The notes under the pieces: model-generated
Database searches by the model: none
Told to the model about the DNA's origin: nothing
The model's input: only the letters and a program-made list of their open reading frames with translations
Made by a program: the position numbers and the translations under genes
DNA from: Amoebidium appalachense
Lineage: Eukaryota > Ichthyosporea
DNA length: 64,000 nucleotides
Assembly: GCA_963693365.1 (NCBI GenBank)
Contig: CAVNZM010000003.1
Location: 12,338,001 to 12,402,000 of the forward strand
Direction: 5' to 3'
Part shown: positions 25,725-37,666 of the stretch, piece after piece
Layout: every line of letters begins with the position of its first letter
How positions within the stretch are numbered: the stretch's first letter is position 1

Positions 25725-26839
25725 ACCCCACCACCACCACCACCACCACCACCACCACCACCAGCAGCAGCAGCAGCAGCAGCAGCACCATTACCAACAC
25801 ACATGCGTACACACACAACGTTCCACAACCACAAAGAAGCCTCCTTATGCAAGACTTTAAAGACTCGGACAGAGCTCGTGCGCAGCGCTGATTGTAGGCT
25901 GGCTTTAGGAGGGAAAGGGGGGGCCGGGTGTGTTTGTGTGTACGTGTGTGTGCGTGTGTGTGTAATATCTGTGTGTGTAAGATCTGTGTGTGTAAGATCT
26001 GTGTGTGTACGTGCACACGTGTTTGTGAGGGGGGTTAGTGGGGACTCTGGGAGGGGGGGGGGGGGGGGGGGGGGGGGGAGGGGGGTGATTTCCGAGGGGG
26101 GGTTGGTAAAATTTGCCTAAGCCACTATCTTCGATAGTTTTAATGTACACAACAATAGGTAGCATATCTCAACTGAATAGCTGCTGGAGCTCTAGAGTAT
26201 CATACCTCCTTTACATAAAGAATTTTCCAAGATATAGTTCGGTCTTGTGAATCGGGACAAATCACACGATAAGTACGTGAAATTTGTTAGAACATGGATC
26301 CGCATAATATTATATCCCAGTCAGTAAATGCCTATGTATTAGAATCATGAATGTATGTACACGGGAGATAACCAAGTGATATATTGGGAATTTTCAAAGC
26401 TTGTGCAGATTCTACATATACAGCACGGTGACATATAATTATGCAGCAAAACATATCCTGCTTGAAAGAAACCCATACCTCTTTCTTGGGAACAAAAACT
26501 GTAAATCTAGATATTTTGGAAAAAACATACAAATGTAGTTTGAAAGCCCCGAACACATTTCCAGATGTTTATCCATATCAAAATGACCTATCTATAAATA
26601 CAATATTCCGATCATGACCATTCAATAAACCCAGTGCTCACATGCACCATAGAGTTAAAATCTAAATATTCTAATTTTAAAACAAAGAATCCATAGGCAC
26701 AGAGTCACACGCACTGTCCTCAGAGACCACATAATAATACCCTAAACAAGACAAGTTTCTTTAGTCGCAACCTCGCAAAAACGAAAACAGAATTAATGGC
26801 TCACATGCACCAAGCTGTATAACCATCAATCGTATCTTA

Positions 26840-27290
26840 TCCGTCATATAAAGAAATCTCCCTCACACAAAGTTTCCAACACAGAATCGACCACTTTCCA
26901 TCATATAATCGACATTTCCATCACACAACCGACATTTTCTCAGAACAAAACCAACCCTTTTCCTTTGCACGATCTAAATTTTCCACCTTATGATCAACAA
27001 TTTCCATCGCACAACCGATATTTTCTCATCACAGAAGAGGTGTTTTCATCACAATATGGTGATTTTTCCTTCACACAATCGACACTATTTCATCACACAA
27101 CCAACATTTCTTCATTACACAACCGAATCTTTTCCACCACAACATATGCATTTTCCCGTCACAAAATCAACATTTTCCCTTCACAAAATCGACATTTTTT
27201 TCCCGTCAGAAAATCGAAAAAAAATTTCGTTACAAAACCGGCTTTTCCCCCTCACAAAACCGGGGTTTTCCCCTCACAAAATCGTACAGC
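26840..27290. repeat. Minisatellite at the 3' end of the CBM48 gene
   Basis: About twenty imperfect units of 20-24 bp follow the pattern TTTTCC(A/C)TCACA(A/C)AA(T/C)CGACA. The array runs up to, and includes, the stop codon of the minus-strand gene: the last unit TCACAAAATCGTA is the complement of its final codons and TGA. Units become more diverged away from the gene. Confidence 0.75.
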
Positions 27291-27420
27291 ATTCACAGCA
27301 TTTAGACTGCTTCTCTTCCTCCTCCTGCCTCCCTTTTCCTTCTGCAAATTTCGCCTCGGGGCTGATCTCATCCATGAGCGCACTGTTTTCATCGAACATG
27401 TCATCTGTGACTGCGCGTGT

Positions 27421-27473
<53 letters not shown>

Positions 27474-27645
27474 GTTTTTTTTTTTTTTTTTTTTTGGGGG
27501 GGGGGGGGGGTATTTTGTGTGTGTGTGCGGGGGGGGGGGGGGGGGGTGGAGAAAAAGGAGCGGGGAGTGTATGTGTATGGGGGGAGGGGAGGGGAGGGGG
27601 AAGGGGAAGCCCGGGGGACGGGGGGAGGTGGAGAGGGTGTGAGGG

Positions 27646-27698
<53 letters not shown>

Positions 27699-28671
27699 GT
27701 GTGTGTGTCTGTGTGTGCGTGTGTGTGTGTGTGTGCACTTGTGCGTGCGTGTGTGTGTGCATGCGCGTACTTGTGCGTGCGTGTGCTTGTGTGTGCGTGT
27801 GTGTGTGCATGCATGTGCGCGCGCGCGTGTGTGCGTACTCGTACTTGTGTGTGCGCACATGTGTGCAAGTCACAACCCTGGCCATCCACCCAACTGTTGC
27901 TAACTCATGTCCAATCTTTATTGCTTTAAGTGGCACATTAAGGGGTCGAGGGGAAAGGGCAACTCAAAAAAGAAAAAAAAAGAAAAAAAAAGGGGGGGGG
28001 GGGGGGGGGGGGGGAAGATGTGATGGGAAGCATAATGTCCTAAGAACACGGAACTTGCCAGGGCAGGTCCCGGAGGGGGAGGGGAGGGGGGAAAGGGGGA
28101 AGAGAAGGGGGGAGGGGGGGGGAAAGGGGGAAGAGAAGGGGGGAGGGGGGGGAAAGGGGGGAAGAGAAGGGGGAGGGGGGGAAAGGGGGAAGAGAAGGGG
28201 GAGGGGGGGGAAAGGGGGGAAGAGAAGGGGGGAGGGGGGGGAAAGGGGGGAAGAGAAGGGGGGAGGGGGGGAAGGGGGGGGGGGGGGGGGGGGGGGGGTT
28301 GTGATTACATTCTTCGATGTTCAATGCTTCATCCTCCTCCCCCCTGCCCACAGTCACATAGTTCACCACCTTGCCTGTGGCTAGCACCGTGCAGGGCTTG
28401 CTCTCCATGTGCCTGTGTGTGCGTGTGTGTGTGTGTGTGGGGCGGGGGGGGGAGCGGGAGGTTTGAAGGGAAGGAGAAGGGGGAGTGGGGGGGGGGGGGG
28501 GGGGAGGCCAGAAGGTGAATGGGTGTGTGGGTATTAGCGGTGGTGGTGGTTGAAGGGGGGGGGGGGGGGGGGGGGGAGCGGGAGAAGGAGAAGGGGGAGG
28601 GGAGGAGAGTGGAGGGGGGAGGGGGGGGGGGAGAAGGTGACTGGTTGTGTGGCAGTTAGTGGTGGTGGTGG

Positions 28672-28704
<33 letters not shown>

Positions 28705-28833
28705 AGGGAGAGAGAGGGCGCAAGGTGGAAGGGGGGGGGGGGGGGGGGGTTCGTTTACGGGTGTGAGTGCTCATGTGTATGTGTCTTGCGTGGATGTGTG
28801 CATGCTTTTGTGCGCGTGCACGTGTGTGTACGT

Positions 28834-28925
<92 letters not shown>

Positions 28926-29425
28926 AGGGGGAGCTGCTTGTGTGCGTGTAGCGCGCGCACGCGCGCGTGTGTGTGGGGGAGGTGGGCACATGGGGATGAT
29001 GTTTGTGTGCACGTGTATGTGTTTGGGTATGACGGCAGGTGTGTGTGTTCAAGGGTAAGGGGAAAGGGGGATTATGATTGGTTATGATTGGTTGAATGTG
29101 GACAGGTAAAGGGATGTCGGCTCCATGCACGTACACCTTGCATATTGTTTGTGCTCACGTGCCTGGGTGCCTCTGTGTGTGCACGTATGCACACAGATAA
29201 TCAGGTTCAGCCTTCTTCAAAAAGCACATCTCTCCTTCAGTTGCCTCCTCATCATGCCCACCTTCCTGCGATTCCCCCCCCCCCCCCCCCCCTGGGGCTA
29301 CCCTCCTCCCCCCCCCCCCCCCCACACACACACACACACACACCACCACCGCCGCCACCAACCCCACCACTACTCAACTCCTTCCCGTCTTTCTCGCACT
29401 CACTCTCTCTCTCTGCCCTCCTCCA

Positions 29426-29479
<54 letters not shown>

Positions 29480-29643
29480 TGTGTTACTGATCGAAATTGC
29501 ACTTTTACGTGTGTGTGTGGGTGCGTGTGCATGTGCTTGTGTGTGCTCACGAGCCCACACGGAAATGTATGCTTCATTCTGTGTGTATCTGCTGTGCGTC
29601 TGTGGCTTTGTGTGTTTTGGGGGCGGCGGTGGCGGCGCGGGGG

Positions 29644-29678
<35 letters not shown>

Positions 29679-29807
29679 GCACCCACTTCCACGTTTTGTC
29701 GTTGAGCAAAAACAAATACTGATAGGTCCCCGGTGGAAGGTCTATGGTGCCGGCAAACGTGTTCTTCTGTTTGCGCAAAAAAAAAAAAAAAAAAAGACAT
29801 GAGTAGC

Positions 29808-29840
<33 letters not shown>

Positions 29841-29964
29841 TATGAACAGCAAAAAAAAAAAAAAAAAAAAAAAGGATAAGCGCATGGAAAAAAGCAATGG
29901 ACTGTATAAAGGGGGTGTGGGGTAGGGGAGCTGGAGGAGGAGGAGGAGGAGGGGAAGGGGTTTG

Positions 29965-29998
<34 letters not shown>

Positions 29999-30128
29999 TG
30001 GAAAAGGAAAGGATGGGTTGGTTCAGAATTCAAGAATGAACAGGGGAGAGGCAGGGTGAAGGAGTAACGGGTCCGAGGGGGGAGGGAGGGGTTGGGGGTT
30101 AGGGGGGGGGAGGGGGGGGGGAGAATGT

Positions 30129-30160
<32 letters not shown>

Positions 30161-30901
30161 TGAATGCGCCATAAAGTACGAAGTACACAAGAACAAACGG
30201 ATAACACGATGCTGAATGCAAGCCATACATAAAGAGTATGCATAATAAGCAGAGCCCATCCTCAGGGGGGGGCCACGTCATCCACAGTACCCGAGTTTCG
30301 ACCTATTCACCTCGTTAACGAAACCCAACTCAGATACTGTTTCACTTGAACATGGGTAGGTCACCCGTCTTGATCAGAGACGAGCAGGGTTGCTTATGCA
30401 GGCAAGGGCAGTGGGAAAGGCCGGGGGTTAAGTTGCAGCAGTAAGCAGAAGCAGAAAATATAGATAGGAACTCAGGAGACGAGGCTTCTGAAGATGCCCC
30501 GTCACTACCTAAGTCGATACTTCCCTGGCTAACATACTACACCAGCTGAAAAGAATTAAGTCCCGAAGGCCGCAGAATCCGCCATCAGGGGGGAGGGGGG
30601 GGGGGGGGGGGGGGGGATGTGTACAATAGAGGGTGGAGGAACAAGAAAGCTAGTAATACCCCACCACAAAATCTCCACACAACGTAAGCACATCAAAGAA
30701 CGGGAAAAAATATGCAAGTAAAATGGTGTTTGAGTAAAATTATCGCGCAACATGCACCTCTCCGAACTTCAGGGAAAAAGGCACGTGTGTGCCTGTGTGC
30801 CTGTGTGCCTGTGTGCCTGTGCGTAGGAGAGTGTGTGTTTTGCCTCCGTGAGGAGTGCATGTTACTGGAGCGTAGGCACACCGGTGTGGATATGTGTGTG
30901 C

Positions 30902-30975
<74 letters not shown>

Positions 30976-31094
30976 GTGTGCTTGTGTGTCTGTGTGGGGC
31001 GGGTGGGGTGTGTCTGTGTGTGTGTGGGGGGGTGGGGGGTGGGATGTGTGTGTGTGTGTGTGTTGGTGTGTGTGTGTGTGTTTTTGTGTGTATG

Positions 31095-31129
<35 letters not shown>

Positions 31130-31684
31130 ATGTTCGCGCGCACGTGGTTAGTTGTGTGCATGTGCATGTGGGTGCTGGTGTGTTATTGCGCACGTGTTGC
31201 TTCTCCGTGTAGGCATATCCGCACACTGTGCATACGTGCATGTCTGGATGTGTCTCGTGTCTGTATTTATGTGTGTGTGCATCTCTCAGAGGGAGGGGAG
31301 AGGCGGGGGGAGGGGGGGAGGGGGGGAGGGGGAAGTCGGGGGGGGAGACAACCGCACCTCTCCTGTCTTCTTTAAGGGTACGACCCACTTGCACGTCTTT
31401 GCACTAAACTCTTCCTCCTGCACTGTGCCCCCTCTCTTAACAAAAGCAGAGGCGGTTTGGGGCACCCAAAAGTCATCCCTCCACTCAAACACCACCGGCC
31501 TGTTTTTATTTTAAACCTTTGAATCAGTGCTCGGATATTACTGTTTGTGTTGACGTGGTTTTTTGGTAATCGGATTAGTGTTAATATTTCTGTTATGCAG
31601 ACTCTTACTGCTTGATGCCGTTCGTGCCTATAGAGAAAGTGGGGGGCTGGGGGGGGGGGGGGGGGGGGGGGGGGGAAGGGGGGA

Positions 31685-31723
<39 letters not shown>

Positions 31724-32124
31724 TCTTGAGTGCCTGCCTGCGCATTCCACAAAGCACACCCATACGTACCAGATGGTAGCATGCACATACATATACACAC
31801 GAAGAACGAAAGCACATTTACACACACAAAGGCAGACATACATTCACACAAAGTTTTACAAGGGTGCTGAAAGCACACACCCGCTCAGTCACACATTCAA
31901 GAAAACACCCGCACACTCGCGCTCCAATCACTTTACCATCTCCATCCTTCAGTTTCCAACCTAAAAAAAATCTCCGAACGATGCGAGCGTTACATCCAGC
32001 AAGTGACCACCACCGACTATAAGAAAAAAAGGAAGAGCGTGACAATAGTGGAGAATGCTCCTGCCTACCTGGTATTACTCCCACCAGCGTGGTCCCCCGC
32101 CGATTCCAAGTTTCCGTTCTCCAT
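27274..32124 (-). CDS. Glycogen-binding (CBM48/AMPK-beta-like) protein with C-terminal CaaX box, 6 exons
   Basis: The predicted protein has 197 residues. Exons on the minus strand: 32124-32069, 31499-31358, 29766-29683, 29265-29195, 28412-28309, 27410-27274; every junction agrees in phase. Residues 20-140 look like the carbohydrate-binding module of AMP-kinase beta subunits: VVFEW (21-25), [10 protein letters not shown], then [20 protein letters not shown] and KTWKW (end of exon 3), and [13 protein letters not shown], matching the family pattern ending in G-x-x-N-x-x-x-V. An acidic insert lies between. The C-terminus is Glu/Lys-rich and ends [13 protein letters not shown] fits a CaaX box, and Leu at the end favours geranylgeranylation; the nearby Cys could be palmitoylated. 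The beta-subunit C-terminal domain that binds alpha and gamma is missing. I infer a membrane-anchored glycan or starch binder. A second copy of exon 1 lies at 33444-33499. Confidence 0.78.
27420..27800. repeat. (GT)n and G-tract cluster in the last CBM48 intron
   Basis: (GT)n at 27423-27470 and 27650-27735 with G-tracts between. On the sense (minus) strand these are (CA)n close to the exon 6 acceptor and C-tracts upstream. Confidence 0.9.
28078..28300. repeat. Purine minisatellite in CBM48 intron 5
   Basis: Six units of about 30-32 bp, each with GAAAGGGGG(G)AAGAGAAGG followed by a G-run, lie next to a 30-base G-tract at the 5' side of the intron on the sense strand. Confidence 0.85.
28834..28924. 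repeat. 91-bp poly-G tract
   Basis: Nearly pure G with a single A, inside CBM48 intron 4. On the sense strand it is poly-C. Confidence 0.95.
30130..30545 (-). repeat. Poly-C-tailed repeat element, copy in CBM48 intron 2
   Basis: Read on the minus strand, the element starts with GCGGCCTTCGGGACTTAATT, passes through GATCAAGACGGGTGACC and GGGCTCTGCTTATTATGCAT, and ends GCGCATTCAAACCCC into a C-run (30130-30158). It matches 59755-60215 closely over about 400 bp. It is in the sense orientation of the host gene. Confidence 0.8.
30903..31130. repeat. (GT)n array in CBM48 intron 2
   Basis: About 70 bp of pure GT followed by GT-rich sequence with G-runs. Confidence 0.9.
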
Positions 32125-32645
32125 GTTGGGTAACCACTGATGAGCTCGAGCAAGGACTAGTCCTAGATCATCCACCAAAAAACTCTAGCAGTTAGAAAAG
32201 TATATATGTGGAGCTATCAGCAGAGTTGAACGACAAGATACACATTCACTTTGTTAGAAATCACATGCCATCAGTACGGATCCTTTCGGTTTTTCAGTTT
32301 TCTACAGGGTGAATTGTGTTCCAGCGTTTCATCAAACGTTTTTATAAATTTACGTACATCAAACTTTGACTTTCGTCAAATCTGGCCCTGAAATATTAAA
32401 TTTATTGCGTAAATCTTGCGCAAGTCAAATCCTTGGTATTGTACGACAAGTGATACATGACCTTTCCTCAACAATTTCAAGTTTTTCGGTTCTAACACTA
32501 TATGAATCAGTATTTCGATGTTTGGGTTTGTGCCGTTTGGGCTCCGGTATGGAGTTTTCTTTTATCCTATTTCATTTTACTTTCATTTTTTGGTGGAGGG
32601 GGGTGGGGGGTAATACTAAATATATAAGTGTGGACGGTGGGCGGG

Positions 32646-32685
<40 letters not shown>

Positions 32686-32792
32686 TGGGGGGGGAGATAG
32701 AGAGATAGAGAGCATGAGAGAGAGGGGGGGTAGGGGGCGAGGGGGAGAGAGGGAGGGAGGGGGAGAGAGAGATGGAGGGAGGGGGGGGGGGG

Positions 32793-32843
<51 letters not shown>

Positions 32844-33057
32844 CCATGTGTCAGGGCTGATACCATGGCAGCCCTTAACCCCCCCCGGCCCCCCCCCGAC
32901 CCCCCCCCCGGACCCCCCCCCCCCCCCCCCCCCGACCCCCAGGCCTCCCCCAACGGGCCCCCGGGCCCCTGCTCCCGCGCAGGGTTCTGTTGGTGGCAAA
33001 AAGGTGTGTGTGTGGATGTGCGTTTGGGGGGGGGGGGGGGGGGGGGGGGGGAGGGGG

Positions 33058-33092
<35 letters not shown>

Positions 33093-34011
33093 GGGGGTTC
33101 TTGAGTGCCTGCCTGCGCATTCCACAAAGCACACCCATACGTACCAGATGGTAGCATGCACATACATATACACACGAAGAACGAAAGCACATTTACACAC
33201 ACACAGGCAGACATACATTCACACACAGTTTTACAAGGGTGCTGAAAGCACACACCCGCTCAGTCACACATTCAAGAAAACACCCGCACACTCGCGCTCC
33301 AGTCACTTTACCATCTCCATCCTTCAGTTTCCAACCTAAAAAAAATCTCCGAACGATGCGAGCGTTACATCCAGCAAGTGACCACCACCGACTATAAGAA
33401 AAAAAGGAAGAGCGTGACAATAGTGGAGAATGCTCCTGCCTACCTGGTATTACTCCCACCAGCGTGGTCCCCCGCCGATTCCAAGTTTCCGTTCTCCATG
33501 TTGGGTAACCACTGATGAGCTCGAGCAAGGACTAGTCCTAGATCATCCACCAAAAAACTCTAGCAGCTAGAAAAGTATATATGTGGAGCTATCAGCAGAG
33601 TTGAACGACAAGATACACATTCACTTTGTTAGAAATCACATGCCATCAGTACGGATCCTTTCGGTTTTTTCAGTTTTCTATAGGGTGAATTGTGTTCCAG
33701 CGTTTCATCAAACGTTTTTACGTACATCAAACTTTGACTTTCGTCAAATCTGGCCCTGAAATATTAAATCTATTGCGTAAATCTTGCGCAAGTCAAATCC
33801 TTGGTATTGTACGACAAGTGATACATGGCCTTTCCTCAACAATTTCAAGTTTTTCGGTTCTAACACTATATGAATCAGTATTTCGATGTTTGGGTTTGTG
33901 CCGTTTGGGCTCCGGCATGGAGTTTTCTTTTATCCTATTTCATTTTACTTTCATTTTTTGGTGGAGGGGGATGGGGGGTAATACTAAATATATAAGTGTG
34001 GAGTGTGCGGG

Positions 34012-34050
<39 letters not shown>

Positions 34051-34151
34051 GATGGGGGGGAGATAGAGAGATAGAGAGCATGAGAGAGAGGGGGGTAGGG
34101 GGGAGGGGGAGAGAGGGAGGGAGGGGGAGAGAGAGATGGAGGGGGGGGGGG

Positions 34152-34214
<63 letters not shown>

Positions 34215-34373
34215 ATGTGTCAGGGCTGTTACCATGGCAGCCCTTAACCCCCCCGACCCCCCCCGGACCCCCCCCCCCCCCCCGACCCCCAGGCCTCCCC
34301 CAACGGCCCCCCGGGCCCCTGCTCCCGCGCAGGGTTCTGGTGATGGCAAAAAGGTGTGTGTGTGGATGTGTGT

Positions 34374-34430
<57 letters not shown>
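31660..34430. repeat. 1.37-kb tandem duplication spanning CBM48 exon 1 and promoter
   Basis: Two near-identical units lie head to tail: about 31660-33055 and 33056-34430. The words TTGAGTGCCTGCCTGCGCAT (31726 and 33101) and the exon 1 ATG (32124 and 33499) are 1375 bp apart. The units differ by scattered substitutions and small indels, such as an 8-bp loss near 33716. Each ends in G-runs, a (GA)n array and a G/C-rich block, so the breakpoints lie in G-tracts. Confidence 0.9.
33444..33499 (-). CDS. Second copy of CBM48 gene exon 1
   Basis: The 56-bp first exon (ATG to AG|GTAGGC, encoding [18 protein letters not shown]) is present again in the distal unit of the tandem duplication, with the same start, donor and phase. 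It could splice to the common exon 2 at 31499 and give the same protein from a second promoter. The nearer copy at 32069-32124 may be the one used; the sequence alone cannot say. Confidence 0.7.
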
Positions 34431-34432
<2 letters not shown>

Positions 34433-35481
34433 TGGAATAGGGGAAGAAGGGGGCCTCGAGGGGGGCAGAATGGTGGATGATTGGGAAATTAGTGGAGACA
34501 GTCACAGTGCGCACCGTGTGGCACATGGAGATCTTGATGATCCCTCCCCCTCCCCTTCCCCCCCGGGCTGCAAGCGCGCGCACACACAACACCCGCAAAC
34601 ACAAAAGACGCCGTCACACTCGTTCTCACTCACACCCTCAACCTCGCGCCTCCATGTAGCACGCACACACATACACAGCCACCACCACATCGCACCCCGT
34701 TTTTTGTTTTTCAACGACTACTTGACGGTTGAAGGGGATTTATGTGCAACTTCAGATGCATTTACTTAGATATCTGCTCACCAGAAGCATCCGGTTATAA
34801 TTCATAAATAAATAAACCCTGCCTGCAATAACAAGATTGTAGATATGAGCCACTAAATTTCACTCTGAGATTTGACAATCTACTTATTGGGATAGCGCTG
34901 GCTGGGTCACTACCCTCATACATATCACAAAAGAGGTATATCACAAAAGGAATGGGATATCTATTTGTATATATACATGACAACTCCATTGTATCAAAAA
35001 GATACACGCGTAGGAGTGCTTATATTATTAAGTACGGTATATCCAAAATGTTATCTATGAAACAAAAATCAATCGAGCTTGTACAAATTCATCTATCATC
35101 GACGCCTGACGTAACTCAGTAACTATCTTCAGTATCATCAAAATCGAAAATCATGGCATTTTCTAAACTGCACATACCTGAAAAGCCCCAACCCACAAGG
35201 GTGAAAGATACAAACGAAGCAAAACAACAGACTCTAGTATATTCTCCTATGTATATCAATTTGAACAGCAGAAATCTACATCACATTCACGTATTCTGAA
35301 GAAAATACAACTATCTTTCTATTACTTCAAATACAACCACCTGAAACACTCCTCCCCGGTTTCAGGTCGAAACATTGCTTGAAAACCACACTCCGGAGCC
35401 CGAAATTCGACTAAAACCATTAAAAATTATATCAGGGGGAGCCTAAAACCCACCCGGATTGCCTAAATTTCCATCGCCATC
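34431..35481. other. Intergenic between CBM48 and zinc-finger genes
   Basis: A G-tract (34376-34431) is followed by AT-rich sequence without a recognised gene. Promoter elements of the CBM48 gene and the 3' UTR of the zinc-finger gene are expected here, but no clear site is seen. Confidence 0.4.
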
Positions 35482-37666
35482 TCACACAAGCTCCACCATC
35501 TCCTTCAACTCATTGCAAATATCCGCAATATCGGTGTCAGCCGCCGTATTCAGTGCCAACAACGCATCATCCAACTTAATCGCATCTCCGCAATCCATCG
35601 CCATGGGCGCCAATGCCGCCATTTCCAATTGGCTCATAGTCAAATAATCACTCGCCAATGGCGAATCGTGATCCAGGTTTAGCATATCGGAGGGAGAGGA
35701 GAGGGGTTCGTGCTTGAAAAGACCCGCCCCAGTGGCCATACCGGAAGCGTAGGAGAGAGGGGGTGTGGGGGAGGGTTGAGTCATGAAGGGAAGAATGAGA
35801 GCTGTCGTTTGCGTGGATACTCAGGCTACACGTAGGAGGGGAGAGCGATGGGGACCCATCGACCGAAGGAGAGAATCCCATTCCCGAGCCATGTCATTCC
35901 CATACCCACCACATGCAATTTGTGGGCGGTGGTGAGATGAAGCGTATCCCATGTGGTGATGGGCGGAGAACGGGTGGCATGGGGGTGGCGGGCCGTAATG
36001 GGGATTCCGTTGCATCATCTTGGGGGTTCCGTAGTGCGATTGGTACCCCCCATAGGGACCATAACGAGGGTCATCTTCCATGCCTCCGTAGCCGGGGCGC
36101 CCGTACATGCCTTCGCCGACTGCAAGGGAATGGAGATTGGGTTCGCTACCGTACGCAGACATTCCCATGCGGTGGGCGAGACCCATCATTGCCGAATCGT
36201 CCACGGCACGCATGGTACCAAACACGTGATGCTGGCCCATGCTCACTTCCTGTCTGCGCTGCATCAGGTAAGGGTCCAACTGGTGGCTCTGGGGTGACTG
36301 TTGGTACCCTACTGCGGTGTGTAGCGGAGAAAAGTTCTTGGCACCCCCCGCTGGCAATTTTCCGGCCTTGGCCAGTGCGCAAATTGCGATTCCGGGGTCT
36401 GTTTCCATAATTGTTGGCATATCCGCCACAGCCCCTGAAAGAGCCCCCCCTGTCGGGCAGCTTACGGCACGCTTCCGTGGCGGTTTCGAAGCCGGCCCAC
36501 TAGATGGGGTTTCCTGAACATTGGAAATTGAGTCGTACCCCCTTTTGATACCCCCCACCGCACTTGAAACCACGTGCGGGGAGACTCCGAAGGTGCTAGC
36601 ATGTTGATATGTGGGTGGGCCCCCGTATTGGGCGAGTGGATGGCCGGGCGGGAGGTGATGAGCCATGGTGGCTGGGTAACCTGTGATAGGGGATGGGGGA
36701 ATGCCGAAGGGGTCTCCGGGCCTACACTTGACGATGCGAATTGCGCGGGGGTCATTGTCGGGGCGGATGTTGTTGTGCTTGAGTCGAATGTGATTCTGTG
36801 CAGACACGGTCAGTCTCGGCAAAAAAATCACATCCTAATGGTAAGCAAATGCAACTACTGTCGCTACTTCTTGTATCCTGGCACATGGAGCAGATGGATG
36901 CGTTCATAACGAGAATCTACATTGTCAGTCACCAGACAGTATTTCTGCCAAGCATAATACTGGCAAGGAGTATTAGTGGTTTCGGTGTTGTTGGAAGGTG
37001 TGTTTTGGGTGAGTTGATGTGTGAGAGCTGTGGTTCAACATGCATGTCAACAATCTCCTAACCCGAGAAATGTTAACGAAATGAGTGTGTCCAAAAACAT
37101 ACCTGCAGGGAGCTTTCAGTAGCATAGACCCTCCCACACCCCTCATGTTTGCACTGGATGTTCCTGACCAGCTCCTTGAAGCTCCGTCGCTTCCGAGTCT
37201 TCTTCCTCTTCCCTTCGGACCCCTCACCACCCGATGTACATGTTCTCTCCGTGTCATCATTGTCACTTTCCACTTCGGACGAGTCATCATCGTCCGTGTC
37301 TCGATCGATCTTTCCTATCTGTATGTCGTTGTTGTGGACTTCGACATTTGAGCATTCATTTTTAATTTGTTTGGTCGCGTCTGTGTCTGGAGTTGTTGCA
37401 ACTGGCATTTCGTCCTTCACCTTCGATTGAAGCTTTTTAGTTTGCTCCATCGGCGTCGGTGTGTTTGTGGTTTTTCCTGCTTTTGCTCCTACGGACACGG
37501 AAGAACCTTGGGTCGGGGTTCCCCCTTGCGGTTTGGATGGCTTTTGAGCATGTTTTCTAACAACAGCGGGGGCACACACCAGTTTATCTACATCCGGTAT
37601 ATGCTGGCTTAGAAGGCCGACATGGCCCCTCGTGGTGTCGTGCATGTTCACAACCACGTCAGTCAT
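35482..37666 (-). CDS. C2H2 zinc-finger protein, 3 exons
   Basis: A nuclear DNA-binding protein is predicted, about 615 residues. Exon 1 runs 37666-37103 from the ATG of MTDVVVNMHD; an in-frame TAG sits just upstream. It carries an acidic Ser/Asp stretch, a basic nuclear-localisation-like run (GKRKKTRKRR) and the first half of the finger. Exon 2 starts at 36795. The finger spans the junction: C-x4-C in CKHEGC, then x12-H-x4-H ending NHIRLKH. Exon 2 then encodes a long Pro/Gly/His/Tyr-rich low-complexity region. In frame it meets a TGA at 35821, but a frame starting after an AG at 35802 encodes a well-formed acidic tail (SQLEMAALAPMAMDCGDAI) to 35482, so a third exon 35801-35482 is likely. The joining intron would be 30 nt (donor at 35831) or 108 nt (GTGGGT donor at 35909), both phase 1. 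A transcription-factor role is inferred. Confidence 0.78.

Larger units (their letters stand above)
23527..26835. other. Intergenic between convergent genes
   Basis: No gene is recognised between the Kv stop and the 3' end of the minus-strand CBM48 gene. It contains a 94-bp G-tract (24084-24177), two copies of an AscI-like palindrome block (24960 and 25100), a perfect small hairpin at 25150-25169, a C-run plus (CAC)n/(CAG)n at 25682-25788 and AT-rich sequence. Confidence 0.55.

Noticed and set aside
26840-27290. Regularly spaced short repeats as a CRISPR array
   Set aside because: Units are contiguous and imperfect with no unique spacers, and the genome is clearly eukaryotic.
34441-34560. 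Possible upstream exon of the CBM48 gene on the minus strand
   Set aside because: The exon at 32124 starts with a good ATG and joins in phase; the extra frame has no convincing acceptor/donor pair.
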